Positions 56,717-64,000 of a stretch of 64,000 nucleotides of DNA are shown here, in pieces. The position numbers and the translations under genes are program-made. The stretch covers positions 186,001 to 250,000 of the forward strand of contig NZ_BPFJ01000002.1 of NCBI RefSeq assembly GCF_019972115.1, given 5' to 3'. Below the pieces are notes generated by a model. That model had not been told where the DNA came from, made no database searches, and worked only from the letters and a program-made list of their open reading frames with translations. Position 1 is the stretch's first letter. The number at the start of each line of letters is the position of its first letter. The DNA comes from Sulfurovum sp. TSL6 (GTDB lineage: Bacteria > Campylobacterota > Campylobacteria > Campylobacterales > Sulfurovaceae).

Positions 56717-58410
56717 TATTTCTCTCCTTTTTGCGGTAACATCATGTTAAAGAGTGCACCGCCGGCAGGTACCATAGGAAGTACATCTTCAAAACGGTTC
56801 ACGGCAACATTCATAAAACATACCTTATCTTGTTCTATAGCATCTTTGATAGCCGCATCAAACTCTTCTTTAGTGGTAACGTCATACCCTATTCCACCAC
56901 ATGCCTCAGCCAAGGCTTTCCAATTTGGTTGGAATGTCAAGTCTGTCTCAGAGTAGCGTTTCTCATAGAAGAACGTTTGCCACTGTCTAACCATCCCCAG
57001 GAAGTGGTTATTGAGTATAAGGTTGATGACGGGTATTTTATACTCAGCCGCGGTTACAAGTTCTTGCATATTCATCAGGATCGAACCGTCTCCTGTAACA
57101 TTGATAACGGTTTTATCCGGGAAGGCTCTTTTAGCACCCAGTGCTGCAGGAAAACCAAAGCCCATTGTTCCCAATCCACCCGAATTGATCCATTGGCGTG
57201 GTCTGTCAAACGGATAATGCTGTGCTGCCCACATTTGATGCTGACCCACATCTGAAGTAATGATGGCATTTTCACCTACCAGTTCACCGATACGTTCTAT
57301 GGCCCATTGCGGCTTGATAACCTCATCAGAGTCTACATAGGATTGAGGGTGAAGCTCATCATAACGATTCAATATCTCTCTCCATGCCTGGAATCTGTCT
57401 GTATCTATACCATCAAGAAGCGGTAACATCGCTTCAAGTACCTCCGTTACATCACCTACGATAGGATAATCAACATCAACAAGTTTACCAATATTCGCAG
57501 CATCAATATCTACATGAATGATATCCGCATATTTGGCAAACTCAGAAAGTTTACCTGTAACCCTGTCATCAAATCTGGCACCCAAAGAGATAACCAGGTC
57601 TGTCTCTGACATTGCCATATTGGATGCATAGTTTCCATGCATTCCCAACATACCAAGAAGTAATGGATTCTTTGCACCCAATACACCTCTCGCCATCAAT
57701 GTTTCAACTGCTGGTATCTGTGTTTTTACTGCTAATTCACGTACAAGATCACTTGCATTTGAAAGCACAACACCACCACCGATATAAAGTAAAGGTTTCT
57801 TTGCTTTTTTTATCGCTTCGACCGCTTTGTCTATCTGTCTTTTATTTCCTTTGTATGTCGGCTTATACGTAGGGATGTCTACAGAATCAGGATAGACAAA
57901 CTCACCGATATCTACAGTGATATCTTTAGGAATGTCGATAAGTACCGGTCCCGGTCTTCCAGAACGCGCGATATAAAATGCTTCTTTCAATAAACGAGGA
58001 AGTTCTTCTAGCGAACGTACCAAAAAGTTATGTTTTGTACAGGGTCTGGATATACCTACAGCATCTATCTCTTGAAATCCATCTGTACCGATAAGCGCTA
58101 AAGGCACCTGTCCAGAGATAACGACCATAGGAATTGAATCCATATAAGCTGTAGCCAGTCCAGTGACTGCGTTTGTAAATCCTGGTCCACTTGTAACCAT
58201 CGCAACACCTACTTCACCCGTAGCTCTTGCATAACCATCTGCTGCGTGAACAGACGCTTGTTCGTGACGGTTCAAGACATGCTCAAACCCCTCTTGTTTG
58301 TAAATTTCATCATAAACGTGCATGATAGCCCCGCCAGGGTAACCAAATACGGTCTTAACACCCTCGGCGATAATCGCTTCACACACCATTTGTGCACCAC
58401 TCATCTGCAT
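56716..58410 (-). CDS. ilvB: Acetolactate synthase large subunit
   Basis: A 564-residue thiamine-diphosphate enzyme. It has the N-terminal FGYPGGAIMHVYDEIY segment, the FAD-binding middle domain, and the ThDP motif GDGSILMNMQEL ... NNHFLGMVRQWQ. Makes acetolactate/acetohydroxybutyrate for Val, Leu and Ile. The ATG two codons in (58404) is an equal alternative start. Confidence 0.97.
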   Translation of the reverse strand: MQMSGAQMVCEAIIAEGVKTVFGYPGGAIMHVYDEIYKQEGFEHVLNRHEQASVHAADGYARATGEVGVAMVTSGPGFTNAVTGLATAYMDSIPMVVISGQVPLALIGTDGFQEIDAVGISRPCTKHNFLVRSLEELPRLLKEAFYIARSGRPGPVLIDIPKDITVDIGEFVYPDSVDIPTYKPTYKGNKRQIDKAVEAIKKAKKPLLYIGGGVVLSNASDLVRELAVKTQIPAVETLMARGVLGAKNPLLLGMLGMHGNYASNMAMSETDLVISLGARFDDRVTGKLSEFAKYADIIHVDIDAANIGKLVDVDYPIVGDVTEVLEAMLPLLDGIDTDRFQAWREILNRYDELHPQSYVDSDEVIKPQWAIERIGELVGENAIITSDVGQHQMWAAQHYPFDRPRQWINSGGLGTMGFGFPAALGAKRAFPDKTVINVTGDGSILMNMQELVTAAEYKIPVINLILNNHFLGMVRQWQTFFYEKRYSETDLTFQPNWKALAEACGGIGYDVTTKEEFDAAIKDAIEQDKVCFMNVAVNRFEDVLPMVPAGGALFNMMLPQKGEK

Positions 58411-58462
58411 GGTTTACACTCCATTTAAATTTTTTTTGATTATATCTAAAAAAGATTAGAGT

Positions 58463-59371
58463 TTAATGGGTCTCATTCCCGCAAGCTTCTATCGCAACAC
58501 CCTCACGTAAGCCATCATCGATCACTACACAACTTTTAAATCCCAACAATATAAAAAGTTGTTTATAGATAAGTATACCTGCAGCGATAAGGTCAGAACG
58601 TCCCGTACCCACAGCGATTTCTCTCTCTTCAAATGGCATGGAGAGTAATTTTTTTAAGTAAAAATCTAACTCACCTATTTCAAGAGAAGTACCGTTTATC
58701 TTCGATGCATCGTAGGTTTCGTAGTTTTGTCCAAGTTTCATAGCTGCTACAGTCGTAGGGGTTCCAGCTGTGGCCACAAAGGTATTTACTTTACCTTTTC
58801 TCTTATAGAGTTGGTCACAAAATATTTGCATCTCAGCCATCTCTTTATGAAGTACTTTTTCTATGTTCTCCAGTGTTTCATGGGTTTGGGCAATGGTCAC
58901 TATCCCCAAGGGAAAACTTTTAGAAACTGTTTCCTTTTCATAATGAAAGATAAGTTCAGTAGAGCCCCCGCCTATGTCTATAAGTACAAAACTATCCGAA
59001 GTATGTTGCAGTGTTAGGAGTCTATGCTTCACAGCGAGTAAGGTAAGTCTTGCTTCTTCTTCTCCAGAGATGATCTCAAAAGTCACACCTGTCTCTTTTT
59101 TGATCTGAGAAAGGACTTCATCTGAATTCACTGCTCTGCGTACAGCTTCAGTTGTCACCGCCCTCACTAGTGAAGAGGAAAAATCTATCTGCTCTTGTGC
59201 TTCTTGTATCGCTGAGATGACCCTCTTTACAGCGTCATTATTGATAACCCCATACTGCACTAAACCATCTGCTGTTTTAACGGTCTTTTCATACTCTGCT
59301 ATCTGTGAACCTGTTGTGCAGTCATACTCTAAGACACGTAAAGTATTTGAACCTAGATCTATCGCTATCAT
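58463..59371 (-). CDS. ppx: Ppx/GppA-family phosphatase
   Basis: A 302-residue ASKHA-fold phosphatase: AIDLGSNTLRVLEYD, SGEEEARLTL, IDIGGGSTELIF. Only the N-terminal two-lobe domain is present, as usual in this phylum. It probably hydrolyses polyphosphate and/or pppGpp. It begins at the base where ilvA ends. Confidence 0.93.
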   Translation of the reverse strand: MIAIDLGSNTLRVLEYDCTTGSQIAEYEKTVKTADGLVQYGVINNDAVKRVISAIQEAQEQIDFSSSLVRAVTTEAVRRAVNSDEVLSQIKKETGVTFEIISGEEEARLTLLAVKHRLLTLQHTSDSFVLIDIGGGSTELIFHYEKETVSKSFPLGIVTIAQTHETLENIEKVLHKEMAEMQIFCDQLYKRKGKVNTFVATAGTPTTVAAMKLGQNYETYDASKINGTSLEIGELDFYLKKLLSMPFEEREIAVGTGRSDLIAAGILIYKQLFILLGFKSCVVIDDGLREGVAIEACGNETH

Positions 59372-60582
59372 TAATGCTCTTCTTTAAAAGAAAATCCGCC
59401 CTCTTTGAGTTGTGCTCTTATCTCTTCCTGATGCTCCACACCCTTGGTCTCCAAAGATACAGAGACATGAGCATCACCAAACTCCAGATCTATAGAAGTT
59501 CTATCATACCCTATCTGTACAATGTTTGCACCTATTTGGGTAAGTATCTCGGTAAATGACTGTAGGGCACCTGGTTTATCTACCAGTGTGACAAGAAGTT
59601 TCATCTTACGTGCAGACTTCATAAGCCCCTTTTCAATGATAAGCGAAAGCATCGTCACATCTATATTTCCTCCACTCAGTACTATAGCTACTTTTGAACC
59701 TTTAGGTAAGTCTATCTTCCCATGTAAAAGTGCAGCAACACCTACAGCACCTGCCCCCTCTACCAATACTTTTTGTTTTTCCAGCAAAAAGAGTATAGCT
59801 GCAGCGATCTCATCTTCACCCACTGTCTCAAATACATCCACGTTATCTAAAATATACCCTAAGGTGATCGGTGAAGTATCTCGCACTGCTATACCGTCTG
59901 CTATGGTTCTCACCGAAGTTGTATCGATAGGTGTTTTTGCATCGTAAGACTGTTTCATTGCAGGTGCGCCTTCTGCTGAAATACCTATGATCTTACACTC
60001 AGGATTCAAGGCTTTACTGGCTACAGACATACCCGAGATCAGTCCTCCTCCACCTACGCATACAACCATAGCATCAAGATCATCGATATCTTCAAACATT
60101 TCAAGGGTTACAGTACCTTGACCTGACATGACTTCATCATCTTCAAAAGGGTGTACAAATGTATAATTGTTTTCTTCCCCGAATTTCACGGCATAGGCAT
60201 AGGCTTCATCATAGTTAGATCCATATAGTATCACATTGGCACCAAACTCTTTCACACCCATAACTTTCGTAAGCGGTGTTGATTCTGGCATTACAATGGT
60301 TGCTTCGATACCAAAATGTTTTGCTGAAAAAGCTACCCCCTGTGCATGATTACCCGCAGATGAAGCGACAACTCCACCTCTGTCACCCGCTTCTATCAGA
60401 GAAGCAATTTTATTAAAAGCCCCTCTGAGTTTAAATGCACCGGTACGTTGAAGGTTCTCTTTTTTAAGGTACACTTCATAGCCACTCATCTGGCTTAAAA
60501 TAGGGGCATAGGAAAAGGGTGTACGATGCACAACATCCGATACTCTTTCATAGGCTTTCTCTATACTTTTTAAGTCTAACAT
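59371..60582 (-). CDS. ilvA: Threonine dehydratase (ACT-containing)
   Basis: A 403-residue PLP enzyme turning threonine to 2-oxobutyrate for isoleucine. The PLP lysine lies in RTGAFKLRGAFNK, with SSAGNHAQGVA and a glycine-rich VCVGGGGLISG. One C-terminal ACT domain (about 328-400) should sense amino acids; this is shorter than the 514-residue E. coli IlvA. Confidence 0.95.
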   Translation of the reverse strand: MLDLKSIEKAYERVSDVVHRTPFSYAPILSQMSGYEVYLKKENLQRTGAFKLRGAFNKIASLIEAGDRGGVVASSAGNHAQGVAFSAKHFGIEATIVMPESTPLTKVMGVKEFGANVILYGSNYDEAYAYAVKFGEENNYTFVHPFEDDEVMSGQGTVTLEMFEDIDDLDAMVVCVGGGGLISGMSVASKALNPECKIIGISAEGAPAMKQSYDAKTPIDTTSVRTIADGIAVRDTSPITLGYILDNVDVFETVGEDEIAAAILFLLEKQKVLVEGAGAVGVAALLHGKIDLPKGSKVAIVLSGGNIDVTMLSLIIEKGLMKSARKMKLLVTLVDKPGALQSFTEILTQIGANIVQIGYDRTSIDLEFGDAHVSVSLETKGVEHQEEIRAQLKEGGFSFKEEH

Positions 60583-60635
60583 TATCTTTCCTAGCTATTA
60601 TATTGACAGAATTATATCAGAATTAAGGATAAAGC

Positions 60636-61067
60636 ATGGAATGTGAAATGCCACGCGTCAACTCTAACCGTGAAGAGATGAAAGAAATATTTGAAAGTGT
60701 CAAGACAATCGCAATACTTGGTCTTTCACCGGATGAAAGCAAAGCAAGCAATATGGTTGCAAGATATCTTAAAAATGCAGGGTATAAAATAGTCCCGGTG
60801 TACCCTAAAGAAGAGAAAATATTAGGAGAGAAAGTATACCGTTCACTTGAAGAGATCCCTTTCGAGATCGATATGGTGAATATCTTTAGAAAACCCGCTG
60901 CATTTGATGCTATTGCAGATGCTTGTATTAAAAGAGGTGACATCAAAGTATTTTGGGGGCAACTCGGACTGGTGAATAATGCAGCAGCACAAAAAGCTAA
61001 AGATGCAGGTATGAAAGTGGTACAGAATTACTGTTCTAAAATTGAACATCAAGCCTTAATAGCATAA
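60636..61067 (+). CDS. CoA-binding (YccU-type) Rossmann protein
   Basis: A 143-residue single-domain CoA-binding protein with TIAILGLSPDESKASNMVARYLKNAGYKI-type core (residues about 24-50), VYPKEEKILG, and VFWGQLGLVNNAAA. Its physiological role is not known. A plus-strand gene divergent from ilvA, 17 bases before the MORN-repeat gene. Confidence 0.9.
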   Translation: MECEMPRVNSNREEMKEIFESVKTIAILGLSPDESKASNMVARYLKNAGYKIVPVYPKEEKILGEKVYRSLEEIPFEIDMVNIFRKPAAFDAIADACIKRGDIKVFWGQLGLVNNAAAQKAKDAGMKVVQNYCSKIEHQALIA

Positions 61068-61084
61068 CATTTATTTGGATAAAC

Positions 61085-61765
61085 ATGAAAAAAATACTTT
61101 CAATCACACTGACCTTACTTGGTACAGCTACACTACATGCAGAACTTTTTACAGATCATTTTGAAAATGGTGTAGTCAAAACAAAAATAGAATATATAAA
61201 AGGTACAAGAACAGAGACTACAGAAGGTGTCAAAGATGGACTTGAAAAAGTCTATTATAACACTGGTCAACTGGCATTTGAAGTAAACAATGTTAAAGGA
61301 TTAAGAGATGGTCCGCTCAACTGGTATGACAGAGATGGAAATCATCTTGAAGTGATCCATTATCAAAAAGGTAAACGTCATGGTATGAATAAGGTATTCT
61401 TTGCTGACGGTACACTACGTATAGAAGTCAATTATATCAATGATCATAAAGAGGGTCCTGAGAAATACTATTTCAGTACAGGGCAACTTGCCTCTGAGGT
61501 CATTTTTAAAAATGGTCAAAAGGAAGGATTACAAAAAGAGTATAATGAAGACGGGACACTTAACAATGATGTGATGTACACGCATGGATATAAAGAGGGT
61601 AATAAGCGATGGTATGACAAAAATGGAAAAGTGATCAGAACAGAACTCTATAAAATGGACAGACCTATTAATGTGATGAAAAAAACACAGGCTAAAAAAC
61701 CGGATGCGACCATAGAAGCACTTCATGGTTTAGATTTTAATCCTAACAATAGAAAAGTGCAATAG
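61085..61765 (+). CDS. Secreted MORN-repeat (YwqK-like) protein
   Basis: A 226-residue exported protein: signal peptide (about 1-19), then about six repeats of roughly 23 residues of the form KxGxxxxYYxTGQLxxEVxxxNG (clear copies near 55, 78, 100, 123, 147, 168). A basic, unstructured tail follows. MORN_2 repeats are beta-hairpins of unknown role in bacteria, also seen in some antitoxin-like proteins; no toxin is adjacent. Confidence 0.85.
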   Translation: MKKILSITLTLLGTATLHAELFTDHFENGVVKTKIEYIKGTRTETTEGVKDGLEKVYYNTGQLAFEVNNVKGLRDGPLNWYDRDGNHLEVIHYQKGKRHGMNKVFFADGTLRIEVNYINDHKEGPEKYYFSTGQLASEVIFKNGQKEGLQKEYNEDGTLNNDVMYTHGYKEGNKRWYDKNGKVIRTELYKMDRPINVMKKTQAKKPDATIEALHGLDFNPNNRKVQ

Positions 61766-61985
61766 TACAGGACATGTAAACTCAACTCTATCAAATGATG
61801 CAAAAGGTACATGTTACTGAGTAATTTTACCTTTGCATATGCTTTACTCTCTAGCCATCAACAGTTAATTTATCAGAGGTCTACATACACTTTTTTTCCT
61901 CTTTAAATTGACGTACTTACTCCTCCATTAAAACCTCATATTTTCGCATTTATTCGTAAAAATTATAATAACTATTCTTTACCAA

Positions 61986-62004
61986 AATAATAATCATTAA
62001 TTAT
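61986..62004. promoter_or_regulatory. Fur-box-like site upstream of the multiheme cytochrome
   Basis: AATAATAATCATTAATTAT resembles the 19-bp Fur box around its TAATCATTA core, 93 bases before the cytochrome ATG. The flanks are AT-rich, so chance similarity is possible. The rest of 61766-62096 (331 bases) holds no supportable ORF; it is AT-rich and presumably promoter. Confidence 0.4.
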
Positions 62005-62096
62005 ATTAAAATATTTGTATTTTTATGAAATTTTAAAGTTCTCTTAACAACAGACATGCAAAAATGAATGGTAATCAAATTTAAAAGGAGACTAAA

Positions 62097-64000
62097 ATGA
62101 TTTCAAAAATTGTAAAAAGCACTGTAGCCTTGTCACTACTTACTACTGCTGTTTTTTCTGCTGCTGACTATGACAAAACGCCACCGTTTTCGATGGATAA
62201 ATTAGAAGCAGTAAAAATAAAAGGGAAAACTGTTTATCAACCAAAAGCAGACTATAGCATGTTCGTGAACTACGAACTTGGTATGCACTGTGTTGGTTTT
62301 GATATGAGCTACTGTTGTGTAATTCCTCCATACAACTCAATCCAATCACAAGCGATCAAGGTGGGTAAAGGGGATAACCTTCCTAAACTCATGACACCAG
62401 ATGATAATGTAAAAGTTTTTGCTTACACAAGAGACAATTCATTCTCAGAAGGGAATAAAATGAAGTACTGGACGGTACCTAAAGATGCCGATGGGGATGG
62501 TCACCTGGACAGCCCGGGTGATAATGTTGCCAACTACGTTTGGACACACCTCTTTATCTATAAAGACCTTGAAGGTACGATGCCTGCAGGTGTAACAGAA
62601 AAAGACAGACTTAGAGTGGGTCGTCAGATCCAGGTTAAAGTGGATCATGGTCCTTCAGGTGCACCTATGACCGGATACATGACATATGCTGGTAAAGATG
62701 GTGGAAATGTTGTGATGACAGATACCCTAGTGCCTCCTGTGAAAGATGTAAAACTTGTCCTTACAGCTTCACACTTATGGGATGCACTGGGACTTCCGTT
62801 AACTGCATTTAACGACAGTACAAGAAAAGGTTCACTTCGTACAGTCACAGAAAGAGATTTCCAACCATTCCAATACTCAACCGTTGAACTTCATACTGGT
62901 GCAGGACAGCAAATAAAACAACCTGATGGAAGCGCGGTTTCTTACTTCGGTACAAACCCTGTAGATATTCCTAACTGTTATGCCTGTCACTCACGTACTG
63001 GTAAAGCAGCTCAAATGGCCAGAGATGAAGGTTTGACACAGGGGGATGAAGAGTATACGTATTGGAAATCATATCCAGATACATCTGAGTATATGGCGAG
63101 ACTTTCCGAAGGTTCTATCAATATTCTTGCACTTCATGATAAGCATCATGGAACCACATTCCTCTCTGACTATCGTAATGATGCACCTGCACAGCGTTTA
63201 GGTAAGGTCGGTTTTGTTAACTGTACTGACTGTCATGGTGACAACGTTTCGGGTAACCTTCAGGAGCCAAGAGTCACAGCTATGGGTTACAAAACGGTGA
63301 AAGCAAAACCTCTTTCAGAGGCGGTCCACGGATTCCACCTTGCGATGGTACCTATGCCTGATGCTGCCGGTAGATCACAGTCATGTCAATCATGTCACCC
63401 GACACACTTCCAAAACCCTAATATGAATGATGATACGAACCCGTTCCGTGTAACAGACAGATATGGTGAAGCAAGATTCTCTAAAGGTGATATCAGAAAT
63501 TCTGGTGGTGGATGTTATGTAAGACGTGATGCACACTCCAACCCTAATGCAAAACCTCCATTCTTCCTCAATGCCTATGGTAAGTGGCAGCTCGAAAATG
63601 TTGCAACTAAAGATGAGCATGGTAAAGATGCTGGTGAACTTAGAGGTCTGTACTGTACAAACTGTCACACAAAAGTGGCACAAGCACTTTATGCTGCGGA
63701 TGACTTGACACATGATTCCAAACAAGAGGGGAAAACACTTAGAAATAAATCTCTTAAAGAACTTGTAGCAGGTCTAACAGGTGGAGACATGAAGAAGTTT
63801 GCTTCTTGGGCAGACCCTAAATCAACAGGTGAGACGGATGAAGTACTCAGTTACTATGCAGATCATAAATCCGCAACATTGGTTAAAAATGTGGGCAAAG
63901 ATGGTAAACTGGATCTTAAGCCTTGGAACCATAAAACAGGTGGAGATGTACCGTACTTGGCAGCTTCTGCTGGTAATGACTGGTGGTTGTCAGCTTCTGA
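62097..64000 (+). CDS. Large multiheme cytochrome c, N-terminal 634 residues (runs off the window)
   Basis: An open frame from ATG 62097, with AAAAGGAG seven bases upstream, to the window end. It has a signal peptide (about 1-22). Four CxxCH heme sites are visible: C294-H298, C376-H380, C430-H434 and C520-H524. Near residue 60 the segment ELGMHCVGFDMSYCC then VIPPYNSIQSQ is a conserved-looking non-heme motif. I believe it occurs in other anaerobes' large cytochromes as LGMHC...PPYN. Many His residues lie between sites. Probably a periplasmic or outer-surface electron-transfer or reductase protein; substrate unknown. The C-terminus is missing. Confidence 0.88.
   Translation, partial: MISKIVKSTVALSLLTTAVFSAADYDKTPPFSMDKLEAVKIKGKTVYQPKADYSMFVNYELGMHCVGFDMSYCCVIPPYNSIQSQAIKVGKGDNLPKLMTPDDNVKVFAYTRDNSFSEGNKMKYWTVPKDADGDGHLDSPGDNVANYVWTHLFIYKDLEGTMPAGVTEKDRLRVGRQIQVKVDHGPSGAPMTGYMTYAGKDGGNVVMTDTLVPPVKDVKLVLTASHLWDALGLPLTAFNDSTRKGSLRTVTERDFQPFQYSTVELHTGAGQQIKQPDGSAVSYFGTNPVDIPNCYACHSRTGKAAQMARDEGLTQGDEEYTYWKSYPDTSEYMARLSEGSINILALHDKHHGTTFLSDYRNDAPAQRLGKVGFVNCTDCHGDNVSGNLQEPRVTAMGYKTVKAKPLSEAVHGFHLAMVPMPDAAGRSQSCQSCHPTHFQNPNMNDDTNPFRVTDRYGEARFSKGDIRNSGGGCYVRRDAHSNPNAKPPFFLNAYGKWQLENVATKDEHGKDAGELRGLYCTNCHTKVAQALYAADDLTHDSKQEGKTLRNKSLKELVAGLTGGDMKKFASWADPKSTGETDEVLSYYADHKSATLVKNVGKDGKLDLKPWNHKTGGDVPYLAASAGNDWWLSAS

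Noticed and set aside
62143-62848. Minus-strand frames opposite the cytochrome
   Set aside because: They oppose a continuous frame with signal peptide and four CxxCH sites; they are shadows.

Overview
The window is a chromosomal segment of a Campylobacterota (Epsilonproteobacteria) bacterium, most likely a Sulfurovum- or Sulfurimonas-like free-living member. I infer this from low-GC housekeeping genes in the gene orders I remember from Campylobacter jejuni: ftsE-trmB-flpA-rluD; rplU-rpmA-obg-proB-fmt-birA-parA-parB-atpF'FHAGDC-tolQRA-tolB-pal-cpoB-slyD-fabD-mtnN-ttcA; ileS-small membrane protein-gatA-guaB-xseB-nitrilase; fba-peb4-nth; ilvB-ilvH-lpxD. No database search was possible, so family calls rest on motifs and order.

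Layout. 1-5.8 kb (minus strand): end of an ftsE/ftsX cluster, trmB, an FlpA-like lipoprotein, a RluD-like synthase, an SH3-like secreted protein, a TtcA-like PP-loop protein, MTA/SAH nucleosidase and fabD. 5.8-8.4 kb is an accessory pocket: a broken second copy of the rubredoxin leader, two overlapping tiny ORFs, a nucleoside deaminase, rubredoxin and a degenerate phosphorelay protein. 8.6-17.1 kb: slyD and a Tol-Pal envelope system with an L,D-transpeptidase, split by pheA, a Cys-rich protein and an AMMECR1/MEMO pair. 17.1-22.9 kb: ATP synthase F1 plus two b-type stalk subunits. 23-31.6 kb: parB/parA, birA, fmt, proB, obg, ribosomal L27 and L21, RidA, a ThiF-like protein and a nitrilase-fold protein. 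31.6-40.2 kb: xseB, metX, metY, guaB, gatA, a 41-residue membrane protein and ileS. 40.3-41.6 kb: pncC-like gene and seven tRNA genes behind a consensus promoter. 41.9-50.5 kb: hisD, a PLP enzyme, fba, three tandem SurA/PEB4-like chaperones, nth, pepD, two small proteins and a cytochrome b. 50.7-61.8 kb: metH, a structured intergenic RNA candidate, a CetB/Aer-like PAS protein, lpxD, ilvH, ilvB, ppx, ilvA, a CoA-binding protein and a MORN-repeat protein. 62.1-64 kb: the first 634 residues of a large multiheme cytochrome c that runs off the end.

The window mixes information processing, energy (F1-ATPase, cytochromes), envelope integrity (Tol-Pal, LpxD, PEB4 family) and amino-acid synthesis (Met, Ile/Val, Phe, His, Pro). 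I see no phage, transposase, CRISPR array or classical defence system. The most unusual items are enzyme-family proteins missing key catalytic residues (TtcA-like, nitrilase-like, ThiF-like, hybrid-kinase-like), the PEB4-family triplet in which two members lack the parvulin domain, the structured element between metH and the PAS gene, and the truncated multiheme cytochrome behind a Fur-like site.
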